Positions 18,209-26,927 of a stretch of 64,000 bases of DNA are shown here, one piece after another. Position numbers and translations under genes: made by a program. This stretch comes from Thalassovita mangrovi (lineage in GTDB: Bacteria > Pseudomonadota > Alphaproteobacteria > Rhodobacterales > Rhodobacteraceae): NCBI RefSeq assembly GCF_009857745.1, contig NZ_WWEN01000003.1, positions 434,001 through 498,000 of the forward strand, written 5' to 3'. The stretch's first letter is position 1; the number at the start of each line of letters is the position of its first letter. Under the pieces are notes generated by a model that worked only from the letters and a program-made list of their open reading frames with translations, ran no database searches and was not told the DNA's origin.

Positions 18209-18391
18209 ATGAAAAAACTCGTTCTGGCCGCTGCTCTGACCGCCGCCGCATCGACCGCATTCGCTGGCAGCATGGCCGAGCCCGTCATGGAGCCGGTCGT
18301 CATCGTTGAAGAAGCTGCAAGCTCCTCGACCGGTGGCGTTCTGGTGCCGCTGGTTCTGCTGGCCGTCATCGCCGCAGTCGCAGCCAACTAA
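18209..18391 (+). CDS. Small exported or membrane peptide, 60 residues
   Basis: Function unknown. The first 20 residues are a clear signal peptide (KKLVLAAALTAAASTAFA-G). A short acidic linker follows (EPVMEPVVIVEEAASSS), then a C-terminal hydrophobic helix (VLVPLVLLAVIAAVAAN). After cleavage it would be about 40 residues, probably anchored in the membrane by its tail. The start ATG has TGGAG eight bases upstream. It has its own promoter-like sequence and a strong terminator, so it is an independent, possibly highly expressed unit. I have the impression that similar peptides occur near hemH in related genomes but cannot verify it. Confidence 0.8.
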   Translation: MKKLVLAAALTAAASTAFAGSMAEPVMEPVVIVEEAASSSTGGVLVPLVLLAVIAAVAAN

Positions 18392-18421
18392 TTGGCCTGC
18401 GCATCCTGCGCATAAAGAATT

Positions 18422-18455
18422 AAAAAAGGCGGTGGATTTCCCACCGCCTTTTTTT
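18422..18455 (+). terminator. Bidirectional intrinsic terminator between the small peptide gene and hemH
   Basis: GGCGGTGG (18428-18435) pairs with CCACCGCC (18441-18448) across a five-base loop. The stem is flanked by AAAAAA on the left and TTTTTTT on the right, so it works for both converging genes. Confidence 0.85.
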
Positions 18456-18476
18456 ATGTCCGGGGGCGGGCGGTTT

Positions 18477-19556
18477 TCAGTCCAGCCAGCCCTTGAGGTT
18501 TTCCTCGACCAGTTCGGCCAGCGCCTGCATGTGCAGCGGCTCGGCGTTCAGGCAGGGGATATAGGTGAACTTCTCACCGCCCGCATGTTCGAAGCTTTCG
18601 CGAATCTCTTCGTTGATTTCTTCCAGCGTCTCGATGCAGTCGGCGGAAAAGGCGGGCGCGATCACCGCGATATGTTTCTTGCCTTCCTCGGCGGCCTGGC
18701 GGGCGACTTCTTCGACCGTGTAGGGGCGCAGCCATTCCTCGGTGCCGAACACCGACTGGAAACTGGTGATGATCTGGGTGTCGTCCCAGCCCAGACGTTC
18801 CTTCAGCAGCCGCGTGTTCTTCTGGCATTTGCAGTGATAGGGATCGCCCTGCATCAGATAGCGTTTTGGCATCCCGTGATAGGACACGACCAGCAGCTCG
18901 GGCTTGGATTCGGCGGCGGCATAGGATTTTTCCACCGACTGGGCCAGCGCCTCGATATAGGTCGGGTGTTCGAAGTAATCCGGCACGGTGCGGGCGGCGG
19001 GCTGATAGGGTTCCTTCATCAGCGCGCGGAAGAACTGATCGTTGGCGGTCGCCGTGGTGGCGCCGGCATATTGCGGGTAGAGCGGGAAGAACAGGATCTT
19101 GGTGCAGCCCGCCTCGACCATCGCCCGGACCTTGGAATCGGTCGAGGGGTTGCCGTAGCGCATGCAGAAATCCACCATCACGTTGTCGCCGTAACGGGCC
19201 TTCATCAGATCGGACAGCGCGGCGGTCTGTTCCTTGGTGATGGTCAGCAGCGGGCTTTCGTTCTTTTCCTCGTTCCAGATCGACCGGTAGGCCGCGCCCG
19301 AGGTGAAGGGCCGCTTGGTCAGGATGATCAGCTGCAGCAGCGGCTGCCATTTCCACGCCGGGAAATCGATCACCCGCTTGTCCGACAGGAATTCGCTCAG
19401 GTAGCGGCGCATCGACCAGTAATCGGTATTGTCCGGCGTGCCCAGATTGGCCAGCAGAACGCCGACTTTCTCAGCCGCGATCTTGGGGTGATCGGCTGGG
19501 GCGTGGTCGGGTCGGGTGGCGTTTTTCAAAGCATCCGGCATCTGGGGTCCCTTCAT
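18477..19556 (-). CDS. hemH: Ferrochelatase
   Basis: Inserts iron into protoporphyrin IX, the last step of heme synthesis. About 359 residues. GVLLANLGTPD near residue 32 opens the fold. The signature VVSYHGMPKRYLMQGDPY near 222 contains the catalytic His, and CIETLEEINEE near 312 supplies the conserved Glu region. Starts at 19556 or 19541 are both possible (AGGA before the first ATG, AAGGGA before the second). It follows the degenerate methyltransferase gene by 49 bases on the same strand. Ends at a strong bidirectional terminator. Confidence 0.97.
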   Translation of the reverse strand: MKGPQMPDALKNATRPDHAPADHPKIAAEKVGVLLANLGTPDNTDYWSMRRYLSEFLSDKRVIDFPAWKWQPLLQLIILTKRPFTSGAAYRSIWNEEKNESPLLTITKEQTAALSDLMKARYGDNVMVDFCMRYGNPSTDSKVRAMVEAGCTKILFFPLYPQYAGATTATANDQFFRALMKEPYQPAARTVPDYFEHPTYIEALAQSVEKSYAAAESKPELLVVSYHGMPKRYLMQGDPYHCKCQKNTRLLKERLGWDDTQIITSFQSVFGTEEWLRPYTVEEVARQAAEEGKKHIAVIAPAFSADCIETLEEINEEIRESFEHAGGEKFTYIPCLNAEPLHMQALAELVEENLKGWLD

Positions 19557-19605
19557 TGGTTCCTGAATCGCGTTTCAAAGGGAAATATACGGTTGCCGCT
19601 ACAGG

Positions 19606-20427
19606 TCAATCCGGCAGGCGCTTTTCCAGCGTTCCAAGCGCGTCAGCGAGACGAGCGGTCGCACTTCCGGGCCGCAAAGGCTGTGGTTGGCTGGGGTCGG
19701 GGGCCCAGCCGGTGAGGAAGATCAGCTCGAACGTGGCGGCGACGCGGTTTTCGTCGTCGGCATGCAGCGATTGATAAATCTCGGCCGCGCGGCGCAGCAC
19801 CGAAGGCCGGGTCGGGTGGCGCAAGCGGCCTTCGAGCGCGTTGACCTCGCCCATGGCGCGCAGGTCGCGCATCAGGTGGAAGGCGGTCTGGTAGCTGACA
19901 TTGAGCGCCAGGTTATCGGCCACCGGTAGGGTCAGCCCAGCGCGTTGCAGCAGCCCGCCCAGATCGCGAATCTCCGCCATCGGCAGGACCCGGGGGGACA
20001 ACCCGCCGCTGATCTCGATCTCGGCCTCGGCAAGGGCACTGCGCAGTTGCGCCAGGGTCTGGCCGCCGAACATCGCGGCCAGGAAGAACCCGTCGGGGGA
20101 CAGCGCGCGGCGGCTTTGGATGATCTGGCCGACCGGATCGTTGGCCCAATGCAGCGCCATCGCGTGGATCACCAGATCATGCGCGCCGGGGTCCAGCGCC
20201 AGCACCTCGTCATCCGCCACCACGGTCGCGCCGGGCAGGACGGAAGACCAGAAATCGGGGAAGCCGGTCACGATGGCGGGCTTCGTAAATTCCCTGTTAA
20301 CCATCGCCAGCCGATCCTGAAGCTCCTCCGCAGCGGTTTCGTGCAGGAACAGGGCCGGGTCGCGCTGGGCGCGGGTCCGGTTGCGGTTCAGGGCGTCACG
20401 GTCCGTCAGGCGGGGGGCGTTGGTCAT
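19606..20427 (-). CDS. NDUFAF5-like SAM methyltransferase family protein, SAM loop degenerate
   Basis: 273 residues. The N-terminal ALNRNRTRAQR and the middle HDLVIHAMALHWANDPVGQ, RRALSPDGFFLAAMFGG and LRDLRAMGE match the NDUFAF5/BioC-like group, which in mitochondria hydroxylates an arginine of complex I subunit NDUFS7. The expected glycine-rich motif I (D-x-G-x-G) is replaced by AIVTGFPDFW, so SAM binding is doubtful. It is upstream of hemH on the same strand. Its ATG is only 14 bases from the divergent comF ATG, leaving no normal promoter space between them. Confidence 0.75.
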   Translation of the reverse strand: MTNAPRLTDRDALNRNRTRAQRDPALFLHETAAEELQDRLAMVNREFTKPAIVTGFPDFWSSVLPGATVVADDEVLALDPGAHDLVIHAMALHWANDPVGQIIQSRRALSPDGFFLAAMFGGQTLAQLRSALAEAEIEISGGLSPRVLPMAEIRDLGGLLQRAGLTLPVADNLALNVSYQTAFHLMRDLRAMGEVNALEGRLRHPTRPSVLRRAAEIYQSLHADDENRVAATFELIFLTGWAPDPSQPQPLRPGSATARLADALGTLEKRLPD

Positions 20428-20441
20428 GGGGCGTAAATAGA

Positions 20442-21173
20442 ATGGCTTGGCAGAAGTTTCAAACCGCGTTGCGCGCGATCTATCCGCCCCGCTGCCTGAG
20501 CTGTGGCGAGATGGTGGAAAGCGAATATGGGCTGTGCGGTCCTTGCCGGGGTGGCACGGCCTTCATTGGCGGGCTGACCTGCGATGCCTGCGGCACGCCC
20601 CTGCCGGGCGACCCGTGCGACGACCCGGTGCTGTGCGACGACTGCCTGAGGCTTTCGCGGCCCTGGTCACGTGGGCGGGCGGCGCTGTTGTATCAGGATA
20701 ACGGCCGCAGGCTGGTGCTGGCGCTGAAACATGGTGATAGGCATGACATCGTGCGCCCGGCAGCACAGTGGATGCTGGCGGCGGCGCGGCCGATCCTTGC
20801 CCCCGACATGCTGGTTGCGCCGGTGCCGCTGCATTGGCTGCGGCTGGCGCGGCGGCGGTTCAATCAATCGGCGCTGCTGGCCGAACGGGTGGCGGGCCTG
20901 GCCGGGTTCGATTACTGCCCCGACCTGTTGCAGCGGCACCGGGCGACCCGGTCGACCAAGGGGCAGGGGCTGGAGCAACGCTTCGCCACGATGCAGCAGG
21001 CGATCCGCGCCCACCCGCGCAATGCGGGGCGAATCGCCGGGCGGCACGTTTTGCTGATCGATGACGTGATGACCACCGGTGCCACTTTATCCGCCACGAC
21101 CGAGGCCTGCCTTGCGGCAAATGCAACGCAGGTTTCCGTGCTGCTACTGGCGCGCGTTGCCAAGTCTTCCTAA
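20442..21173 (+). CDS. ComF-family phosphoribosyltransferase-like protein
   Basis: 243 residues. An N-terminal zinc-ribbon-like part has CLSC, CGPC, CDAC and CDDC pairs (residues 18-70). A type I phosphoribosyltransferase domain ends with the PRPP loop VLLIDDVMTTGATLS near residue 204. In competent bacteria ComF acts in DNA uptake, and elsewhere the function is unclear. The start ATG has only a weak signal (GGGGCG) before it and is 14 bases from the divergent gene's ATG. grxC follows after 40 bases. Confidence 0.9.
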   Translation: MAWQKFQTALRAIYPPRCLSCGEMVESEYGLCGPCRGGTAFIGGLTCDACGTPLPGDPCDDPVLCDDCLRLSRPWSRGRAALLYQDNGRRLVLALKHGDRHDIVRPAAQWMLAAARPILAPDMLVAPVPLHWLRLARRRFNQSALLAERVAGLAGFDYCPDLLQRHRATRSTKGQGLEQRFATMQQAIRAHPRNAGRIAGRHVLLIDDVMTTGATLSATTEACLAANATQVSVLLLARVAKSS

Positions 21174-21213
21174 ATAACGGACAACTCAACGACCCGTTTC
21201 AGGAAAGACCACC

Positions 21214-21471
21214 ATGCCGAATATCGAAATCTATTCCTCGCCGCTGTGCGGTTTCTGCCATGCCGCCAAGCGGCTGCTGAACGAAAAAGGCGCTGAATTC
21301 ACCGAATTCAACGTGCTGACCAATCCGACGCTGAAGCCGCAGATGATCGAACGCGCCAATGGCAGCCGCACCGTGCCGCAGATTTTCATCGATGGCCGTC
21401 ATATCGGCGGTTGTGATGAGCTTTATGCCCTGGAACGCACCGGTCAGCTCGACCCGCTGCTGGCGGGCTGA
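21214..21471 (+). CDS. grxC: Glutaredoxin 3
   Basis: 85 residues, thioredoxin fold. Active site CGFC near residue 11; TVPQIFIDGRHIGGCDEL near 50-67 is the cis-Pro and glutathione-binding segment. Uses glutathione to reduce disulfides. AGGAAAG precedes the ATG. It ends 3 bases before the amidase start, and with the MarR gene they form a tight run. Confidence 0.95.
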   Translation: MPNIEIYSSPLCGFCHAAKRLLNEKGAEFTEFNVLTNPTLKPQMIERANGSRTVPQIFIDGRHIGGCDELYALERTGQLDPLLAG

Positions 21472-21474
21472 TCG

Positions 21475-22308
21475 ATGACCCGCGCCGCGCTGCTGCAACT
21501 GAACGCCTCGGACGACCCGCAGGCCAACCTGCCCGTCACCCGCGCCTTCCTGCGCGAAGCGGCGGAGGGCGGGGCGCAATTCGTGCTGACGCCCGAGGTG
21601 ACCAATTGCCTGTCGTCGAGCCGCGACCACCAGCGTAAGGTGCTGCAGCGGCAGGAGGACGACATCACCCTCGCGGCGCTGCGGTCTGATGCGAAGGAGC
21701 TGGGCATCTGGCTGCTGATCGGGTCGCTGGGGCTGAAGACCGGTGATCCGGACGGGCGGTTTGCCAACCGGTCCTTCCTGATCGACCCGCAGGGCGAAAT
21801 CGCGGGCTGGTACGACAAGATCCACATGTTCGACGTGCAGGTGTCGGAAACCGAGACCTACCGCGAATCGGATGGCTACCGCCCCGGCAACCGCGCGGTC
21901 GTCGTGCCGACACCCTTCGGCAACGTCGGCATGACCATCTGTTACGACGTGCGCTTTCCCTATCTGCACCGGGCGCTGGCCAAGGCGGGGGCGACGATCC
22001 TGACCGGCCCGGCGGCGTTTTCCCATGTCACCGGCGAAGCGCATTGGCATACGCTACTGCGGGCGCGCGCGATCGAAACCGGCTGTTACGTCCTAGCCCC
22101 GGCGCAGACCGGCACCCATGACACCCATAACGGCCAGCCGCGCCGCACCTTCGGTCATTCGCTGGCGGTGGCGCCCTGGGGCGAAGTTCTGGCCGATGCG
22201 GGAACCGAGGCTTGCGTCACATTCGTCGATCTTGATACCAAGGCGGTCATAGAAGCGCGCCGGAAGGTTCCGTCGCTGATCCATGACCGAAAGTTCGACG
22301 GCCCTTGA
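21475..22308 (+). CDS. Carbon-nitrogen hydrolase, Nit/deaminated-glutathione amidase type
   Basis: 277 residues, nitrilase superfamily. The Glu-Lys-Cys triad is visible: LTPEVTN (E near residue 40), YDKIHMFD (K near 113) and MTICYDVRFP (C near 157). The pattern IHMFDVQVS is typical of Nit1/Nit2 amidases that hydrolyse deaminated glutathione (a repair enzyme). Its position directly after grxC, a glutathione-dependent protein, fits that role, which remains inference. It ends in TTGA shared with the next start. Confidence 0.88.
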   Translation: MTRAALLQLNASDDPQANLPVTRAFLREAAEGGAQFVLTPEVTNCLSSSRDHQRKVLQRQEDDITLAALRSDAKELGIWLLIGSLGLKTGDPDGRFANRSFLIDPQGEIAGWYDKIHMFDVQVSETETYRESDGYRPGNRAVVVPTPFGNVGMTICYDVRFPYLHRALAKAGATILTGPAAFSHVTGEAHWHTLLRARAIETGCYVLAPAQTGTHDTHNGQPRRTFGHSLAVAPWGEVLADAGTEACVTFVDLDTKAVIEARRKVPSLIHDRKFDGP

Positions 22309-22745
22309 GCGACGAAACCTATTCCCTAGCCATCGCCTTGTTCAGCGAATTGCTGACCGCCGACCAGTTGGTGCGCAACCGGCTGTCGAAGGTATTGCCC
22401 AAGGGGATGGAGATTTCGCATTTTTCCGTGCTGAACCAACTGGCTCGGGCGGGCGATGAACGCACCCCGGCGCAATTGGCGAAAAGTTTTCACGTCACGC
22501 GCGGCGCGATGACCAACACGCTGTCGAAACTGGAATGGGCCGGGTACGTGCATATCCGCCCCGATTGGGACGATGCGCGCCGCAAGATGGTGGCGATCAG
22601 CCCGGCCGGACGGCAGGCGCGCGACGCGGCGCTGGCGGCGATCACGCCGATGATTTCCGAACTGGTGGGCGAGCTGGGCGAAGACAAGGTGCGCGCCGCC
22701 CTGCCGATCCTGCGAGAGTTGCGGGTCAAGCTGGAAGAGGATTGA
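22305..22745 (+). CDS. MarR-family transcriptional regulator
   Basis: 146 residues. Winged helix: TPAQLAKSFHVTRGAMTNTLSKLEWAGYV (recognition helix in the middle), then the wing WDDARRKMVAISPAGR. It acts as a dimer on palindromic sites, usually near its own gene; the ligand is unknown. The start is TTG, overlapping the amidase stop in TTGA, which implies translational coupling. No other start fits the N-terminus as well. Confidence 0.88.
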   Translation: MSDETYSLAIALFSELLTADQLVRNRLSKVLPKGMEISHFSVLNQLARAGDERTPAQLAKSFHVTRGAMTNTLSKLEWAGYVHIRPDWDDARRKMVAISPAGRQARDAALAAITPMISELVGELGEDKVRAALPILRELRVKLEED

Positions 22746-22760
22746 GCCGGGCGGCTGTCG

Positions 22761-23507
22761 TCAGCCCGGTTTCACGCTGGCGGTGACGTAATTCACGCTC
22801 AGGTCGCGATCCGACAGCGACCATTGCCAGCTGATCGGATTGAACACGAATCCCTTGCGATCGACCGGGTCCAGCCCGGCCTTGCTGATCAGGTCGTAAA
22901 GTTCATCGGGGGTGATGAATTTCGACCATTCATGGGTGCCCTTGGGCAGCCAGCGCATGACGAATTCCGCCCCCACGATGGCCATGGCGAAGCTTTTCGG
23001 ATTGCGGTTGATGGTCGAACAGATCATCAGCCCGCCGGGTTTCAGCAACTGCTGGCAGGCGGTCATATAGGCCAACGGGTCGGCCACGTGTTCCACCACT
23101 TCCATGTTCAGCACCACGTCGAACTGTTCGCCCGCCGCGGCCAGCGCTTCGGCCGTGACGTTGCGGTAATCGATGTCGAGACCGGATTGTTCCGCGTGGA
23201 CCTGCGCCACCGGGATATTGCCCGCCGCCGCGTCGGCGCCCACCACCGTCGCACCCAGCCGCGCCATCGGTTCGCTGAGCAGCCCGCCGCCGCAGCCGAT
23301 ATCCAGCAGCCGCAGCCCTTCGAACGGGCGCTCCTGCGACAGATTGCGCCCGAACTCGCCGGCGATCTGCTGCGTGATATAATCAAGTCTGCAGGGGTTG
23401 AGCATGTGCAGCGGCTTGAACTTGCCCTTCGGGTCCCACCATTCGGCGGCCATCGCTTCGAACTTGGCGACCTCGGAGGGATCAACGGTGGTCTGAGCGG
23501 CTTGCAT
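22761..23507 (-). CDS. ubiG: Ubiquinone biosynthesis O-methyltransferase
   Basis: Methylates two hydroxyl groups of ubiquinone precursors. About 248 residues. SAM motif [21 protein letters not shown], motif II region [13 protein letters not shown], and the UbiG tail [15 protein letters not shown] are all present. I put the start at the ATG ending at 23507 ([13 protein letters not shown]) because GGAG lies 6 bases before it. Another in-frame ATG ends at 23519, and the frame is open to 23564, which would overlap the divergent pip gene. Confidence 0.96.
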   Translation of the reverse strand: MQAAQTTVDPSEVAKFEAMAAEWWDPKGKFKPLHMLNPCRLDYITQQIAGEFGRNLSQERPFEGLRLLDIGCGGGLLSEPMARLGATVVGADAAAGNIPVAQVHAEQSGLDIDYRNVTAEALAAAGEQFDVVLNMEVVEHVADPLAYMTACQQLLKPGGLMICSTINRNPKSFAMAIVGAEFVMRWLPKGTHEWSKFITPDELYDLISKAGLDPVDRKGFVFNPISWQWSLSDRDLSVNYVTASVKPG

Positions 23508-23556
23508 TCTGCTCTCCATATGCTCTTTTGGGTCTGCGCCACTATATAGGACGATC

Positions 23557-24540
23557 ATGGACAAATACTCGGGCCAAAAAAGCGCAGTTCATTACCTGCA
23601 CCCGCCGATCGACCCTTTCGATCAGCGTATGCTCGACGTGGGCGACGGTCACAAGATTTATCTGGAACAGTCCGGCAAACCCGACGGCGTGCCGGTGGTG
23701 GTGTTTCATGGCGGTCCGGGCGGCGGCTGCAGCCCGGCGATGCGGCGCTATTTCGATCCGCAGGTGTTCCGTATCGTGCTGTTTGATCAGCGCGGCTGCG
23801 GCCGGTCGCTGCCCCATGCCAGCGTCGAGGACAACACCACCTGGCATTTGGTGCGCGATATCGAACTGATCAGGCGCGAGTTGGAGATCGATACCTGGTA
23901 CGTGTTCGGCGGCAGCTGGGGCGCGACGCTGGCGCTGGTCTATGCCCAGGCACATCCCGAATCGGTGCTGGGGCTGATCCTGCGCGGGGTGTTCCTGGCA
24001 ACCCAGTCGGAACTCGATTGGTTCTATGGCGGCGGCGCCGGCAAGTTCTGGCCGGAAACCTGGGCGCGGTTCGCCGACCTGATCCCCGAGGAAGAACAGG
24101 GCGACATGATCGCGGCCTATCACAAGCGACTGTTTTCCGGTCACCTGCCGACCGAAACCAAATTCGCCAAGGCCTGGGCGCAATGGGAAAACGCGCTGGC
24201 CTCGGTCTATTCCACCGGCCATGGCGGCGACAGCCCCGGCGATTACGCCCGCGCCTTTGCCCGGCTGGAAAACCATTATTTCACCAACGCGGCCTTCCTG
24301 GAACGCGACGGGCAGATCCTGCAGGACATGCACCGCATCGCCCATATCCCCGGGGTGATCGTTCAGGGGCGTTACGACATGATCTGCCCGCCGGCCTCGG
24401 CCTGGGCTTTGGCGAAACGTTGGCCCAATGCCGACCTGAAGATGATCCGCAACGCCGGTCACGCGCTTTCGGAACCGGGGATCAGCGCCGAGCTGGTCCG
24501 GGTGATGGATCAGATCGCGGAAGACGGCGGGTTGGGGTGA
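23557..24540 (+). CDS. pip: Proline iminopeptidase
   Basis: Removes N-terminal proline from peptides. 327 residues, alpha/beta hydrolase. [10 protein letters not shown] near residue 45 is the oxyanion loop, [10 protein letters not shown] near 110 holds the nucleophile Ser, and the closing His is in GHALSEPG near 308. [12 protein letters not shown] is typical of the S33 family. A TATATA box lies 10 bases upstream of the ATG, so the leader would be very short. Divergent from ubiG. Confidence 0.95.
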   Translation: MDKYSGQKSAVHYLHPPIDPFDQRMLDVGDGHKIYLEQSGKPDGVPVVVFHGGPGGGCSPAMRRYFDPQVFRIVLFDQRGCGRSLPHASVEDNTTWHLVRDIELIRRELEIDTWYVFGGSWGATLALVYAQAHPESVLGLILRGVFLATQSELDWFYGGGAGKFWPETWARFADLIPEEEQGDMIAAYHKRLFSGHLPTETKFAKAWAQWENALASVYSTGHGGDSPGDYARAFARLENHYFTNAAFLERDGQILQDMHRIAHIPGVIVQGRYDMICPPASAWALAKRWPNADLKMIRNAGHALSEPGISAELVRVMDQIAEDGGLG

Positions 24541-24609
24541 CGCTGGCGCAGATCAGCAATCCCCTTGCAAGATCGGTCAAACAAGCCTATATCCCCTCTC
24601 AACAGCGGC

Positions 24610-24667
24610 GCGTCGGGCAACCGACGCTCCACCGGGAAAGATCGACGGGCCGCGCGCCCGTTTTTTT
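24610..24667 (+). promoter_or_regulatory. Two-hairpin leader with intrinsic terminator in front of rimP
   Basis: A perfect 7-bp hairpin GCGTCGG-GCAA-CCGACGC (24610-24627) is followed by a 6-bp GC hairpin ACGGGC/GCCCGT (24645-24661) and seven T residues, ending 14 bases before the rimP ATG. The second part is a textbook terminator. It either ends pip transcripts or works as an attenuator for rimP-nusA-ylxR-infB. NusA is itself a termination factor, so feedback through this site is plausible but unproven. Confidence 0.65.
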
Positions 24668-24680
24668 GTGTTTGGATGAT

Positions 24681-25268
24681 ATGACCAACGACCTGATAGC
24701 CAAAGCCGCGATGGATCGCCGCCTCGCCGAAATCATCACCCCCGTGATCGAAGACATGGGGTTCGAACTGGTGCGGGTGCGGCTGATGGGCGGCAAGACC
24801 CATACGCTGCAGATCATGGCCGAACGTCCCGAGGGCGGGATCGAGGTTGATGATTGCGCCAAGATTTCGACCGCCGTTTCGGCCGTTCTGGACGTCGAAG
24901 ACCCGATCGTAGACCAGTATATGCTGGAAGTGTCGAGCCCCGGCATCGACCGGCCGCTGACCCGGCTGAAGGATTTCGAAACCTACGAAGGCTACGAGGC
25001 CAAGCTTGAAACCACCGAGCTGATCGACGGTCAGCGCCGGTTCAAGGGTGTGCTGGCCGGGGTCGAAGACGACGAGGTGCTGATCAATATCGACCAGAAT
25101 GGCGAAGAGGTGACCGTGGGTCTGAACTTCGACTGGCTGTCCGACGCCAAGCTGGTTCTGACCGACGAGCTGATCAAGGAAATGCTGAAGGCCCGCAAGG
25201 CCGCCGGCACCCTGAACGAAGACGAATTTGACGAGATTGAAACCGAATCCGGTTCCCAGGAGGACTGA
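24681..25268 (+). CDS. rimP: Ribosome maturation factor RimP
   Basis: Needed for 30S maturation. 195 residues. The N-terminal domain has [16 protein letters not shown] and [39 protein letters not shown] is the family signature, and an SH3-like C-terminal domain follows. The frame runs open upstream for several hundred bases, but the ATG at 24681 has GGATGAT before it and gives the correct N-terminus. First gene of the conserved rimP-nusA-ylxR-infB operon; nusA begins 5 bases after the stop. Confidence 0.96.
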   Translation: MTNDLIAKAAMDRRLAEIITPVIEDMGFELVRVRLMGGKTHTLQIMAERPEGGIEVDDCAKISTAVSAVLDVEDPIVDQYMLEVSSPGIDRPLTRLKDFETYEGYEAKLETTELIDGQRRFKGVLAGVEDDEVLINIDQNGEEVTVGLNFDWLSDAKLVLTDELIKEMLKARKAAGTLNEDEFDEIETESGSQED

Positions 25269-25273
25269 AGACA

Positions 25274-26902
25274 ATGGCAATTACTTCTGCAAACCAGCTG
25301 GAGCTGTTGCAAACCGCCGAAGCCGTGGCCCGCGAAAAGATGATCGACCCCTCGCTGGTGGTCGAAGCGATGGAAGAATCGCTCGCCCGTGCGGCGAAGT
25401 CGCGTTACGGCGCCGAAATGGATATCCGCGTGTCGATCGACCGCAGAACCGGCAAGGCGACCTTCACCCGCGTCCGCACCGTGGTCGAGGAAGAGGACCT
25501 GGAAAACTACCAGGCCGAAATGACCGTCGAACAGGCCAAGCAGTACATGTCCGACCCGCAGGTCGGTGACACTTTCGTCGAGGAAGTGCCCCCCGTTGAA
25601 CTGGGCCGGATCGCGGCGCAGTCGGCCAAGCAGGTGATCCTGCAGAAGGTGCGCGAAGCCGAGCGGGATCGTCAGTACGAAGAATTCAAGGATCGCCAGG
25701 GCACCATCATCAACGGTGTGGTCAAGCGCGAGGAATACGGCAACGTCATCGTCGACGTGGGCCGGGGCGAAGCGATCCTGCGCCGCAACGAAAAGATCGG
25801 CCGCGAAAGCTATCGCCCGAACGACCGCGTGCGCTGCTTCATCAAGGATGTGCGCCGCGAAACCCGCGGGCCGCAGATCTTCCTGTCGCGCACCGCGCCG
25901 GAATTCATGGCCGAGCTGTTCAAGATGGAAGTGCCGGAAATCTATGACGGCATCATCGAAATCAAGGCCGTGGCCCGCGACCCCGGTTCGCGCGCCAAGA
26001 TCGCCGTGGTGTCCTATGACAACTCGATCGACCCGGTCGGCGCCTGCGTCGGTATGCGCGGTTCGCGCGTGCAGGCCGTGGTGAACGAGCTGCAGGGCGA
26101 AAAGATCGACATCATCCCGTGGAACGAAGACGTGCCGACCTTCCTGGTCAACGCGCTGCAGCCGGCGGAAGTGTCCAAGGTGGTTCTGGACGAAGATGCA
26201 GAACGCATCGAAGTCGTGGTGCCCGACGAGCAGCTGAGCCTGGCCATCGGCCGTCGTGGTCAGAACGTGCGCCTGGCGTCGCAGCTGACCGGCCTGGATA
26301 TCGACATCATGACCGAATCCGACGACTCGGCCCGCCGCCAGAAGGAATTCGAGGAACGCACCCAGCTGTTCGTCGATACCCTGGACGTGGACGAATTCTT
26401 CGCCCAGCTGCTGGTGTCGGAAGGCTTCACCAACCTCGAAGAAGTCGCCTATGTCGAACTGGACGAACTGCTGGTCATCGACGGGGTCGACGAAGACACC
26501 GCCAACGAACTGCAGGCCCGTGCCCGCGATCATCTTGAGGAACAGGCGCGCAAGGCAATCGAAAAGGCCCGCGAACTGGGCGTCGAGGACAGCCTGTTTG
26601 ACTTTGAGGGTCTGACACCCCAAATGATTCAGGCATTGGCCGAAGACGGCGTGAAGACGCTGGAAGACTTCGCCACCTGCGCCGACTGGGAACTGGCCGG
26701 CGGCTGGACCACGGTCGATGGTGAACGGGTCAAGGATGACGGTATCCTGGAACCCTTCGACGTGTCGCTGGAAGAAGCCCAGGCCCTGATCATGACCGCC
26801 CGCATCGCCCTGGGCTGGGTCGACCCGGCCGAGCTGGAAGCCGAAGCCGAGGAAGAGTCCGAAGCCGAAGGCGAAGAAGGCGCAGAGGAGGCCGAGGCCT
26901 GA
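25274..26902 (+). CDS. nusA: Transcription termination/antitermination protein NusA
   Basis: Binds RNA polymerase and nascent RNA, affecting pausing, termination and antitermination. 542 residues: N-terminal polymerase-binding domain, S1 domain (about 135-200, GVVKREEYGNVIVDVG), two KH domains (about 200-345, including IGRRGQNVRLAS), and a C-terminal part with helix-hairpin-helix-like acidic repeats (LEEVAYVELDELLVIDGV; MIQALAEDGVKTLEDFA). It ends in a strongly acidic tail rich in Glu and Ala. Full length for the proteobacterial form. Confidence 0.98.
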   Translation: MAITSANQLELLQTAEAVAREKMIDPSLVVEAMEESLARAAKSRYGAEMDIRVSIDRRTGKATFTRVRTVVEEEDLENYQAEMTVEQAKQYMSDPQVGDTFVEEVPPVELGRIAAQSAKQVILQKVREAERDRQYEEFKDRQGTIINGVVKREEYGNVIVDVGRGEAILRRNEKIGRESYRPNDRVRCFIKDVRRETRGPQIFLSRTAPEFMAELFKMEVPEIYDGIIEIKAVARDPGSRAKIAVVSYDNSIDPVGACVGMRGSRVQAVVNELQGEKIDIIPWNEDVPTFLVNALQPAEVSKVVLDEDAERIEVVVPDEQLSLAIGRRGQNVRLASQLTGLDIDIMTESDDSARRQKEFEERTQLFVDTLDVDEFFAQLLVSEGFTNLEEVAYVELDELLVIDGVDEDTANELQARARDHLEEQARKAIEKARELGVEDSLFDFEGLTPQMIQALAEDGVKTLEDFATCADWELAGGWTTVDGERVKDDGILEPFDVSLEEAQALIMTARIALGWVDPAELEAEAEEESEAEGEEGAEEAEA

Positions 26903-26927
26903 TCGCAGGGCCTCGGAGGCTGTCCGC

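Noticed and set aside
22747-22769. CCGGGC/GCCCGG hairpin between the MarR gene and ubiG
   Set aside because: Overlaps the last ubiG codons and has only a short T stretch, so not called as a terminator.
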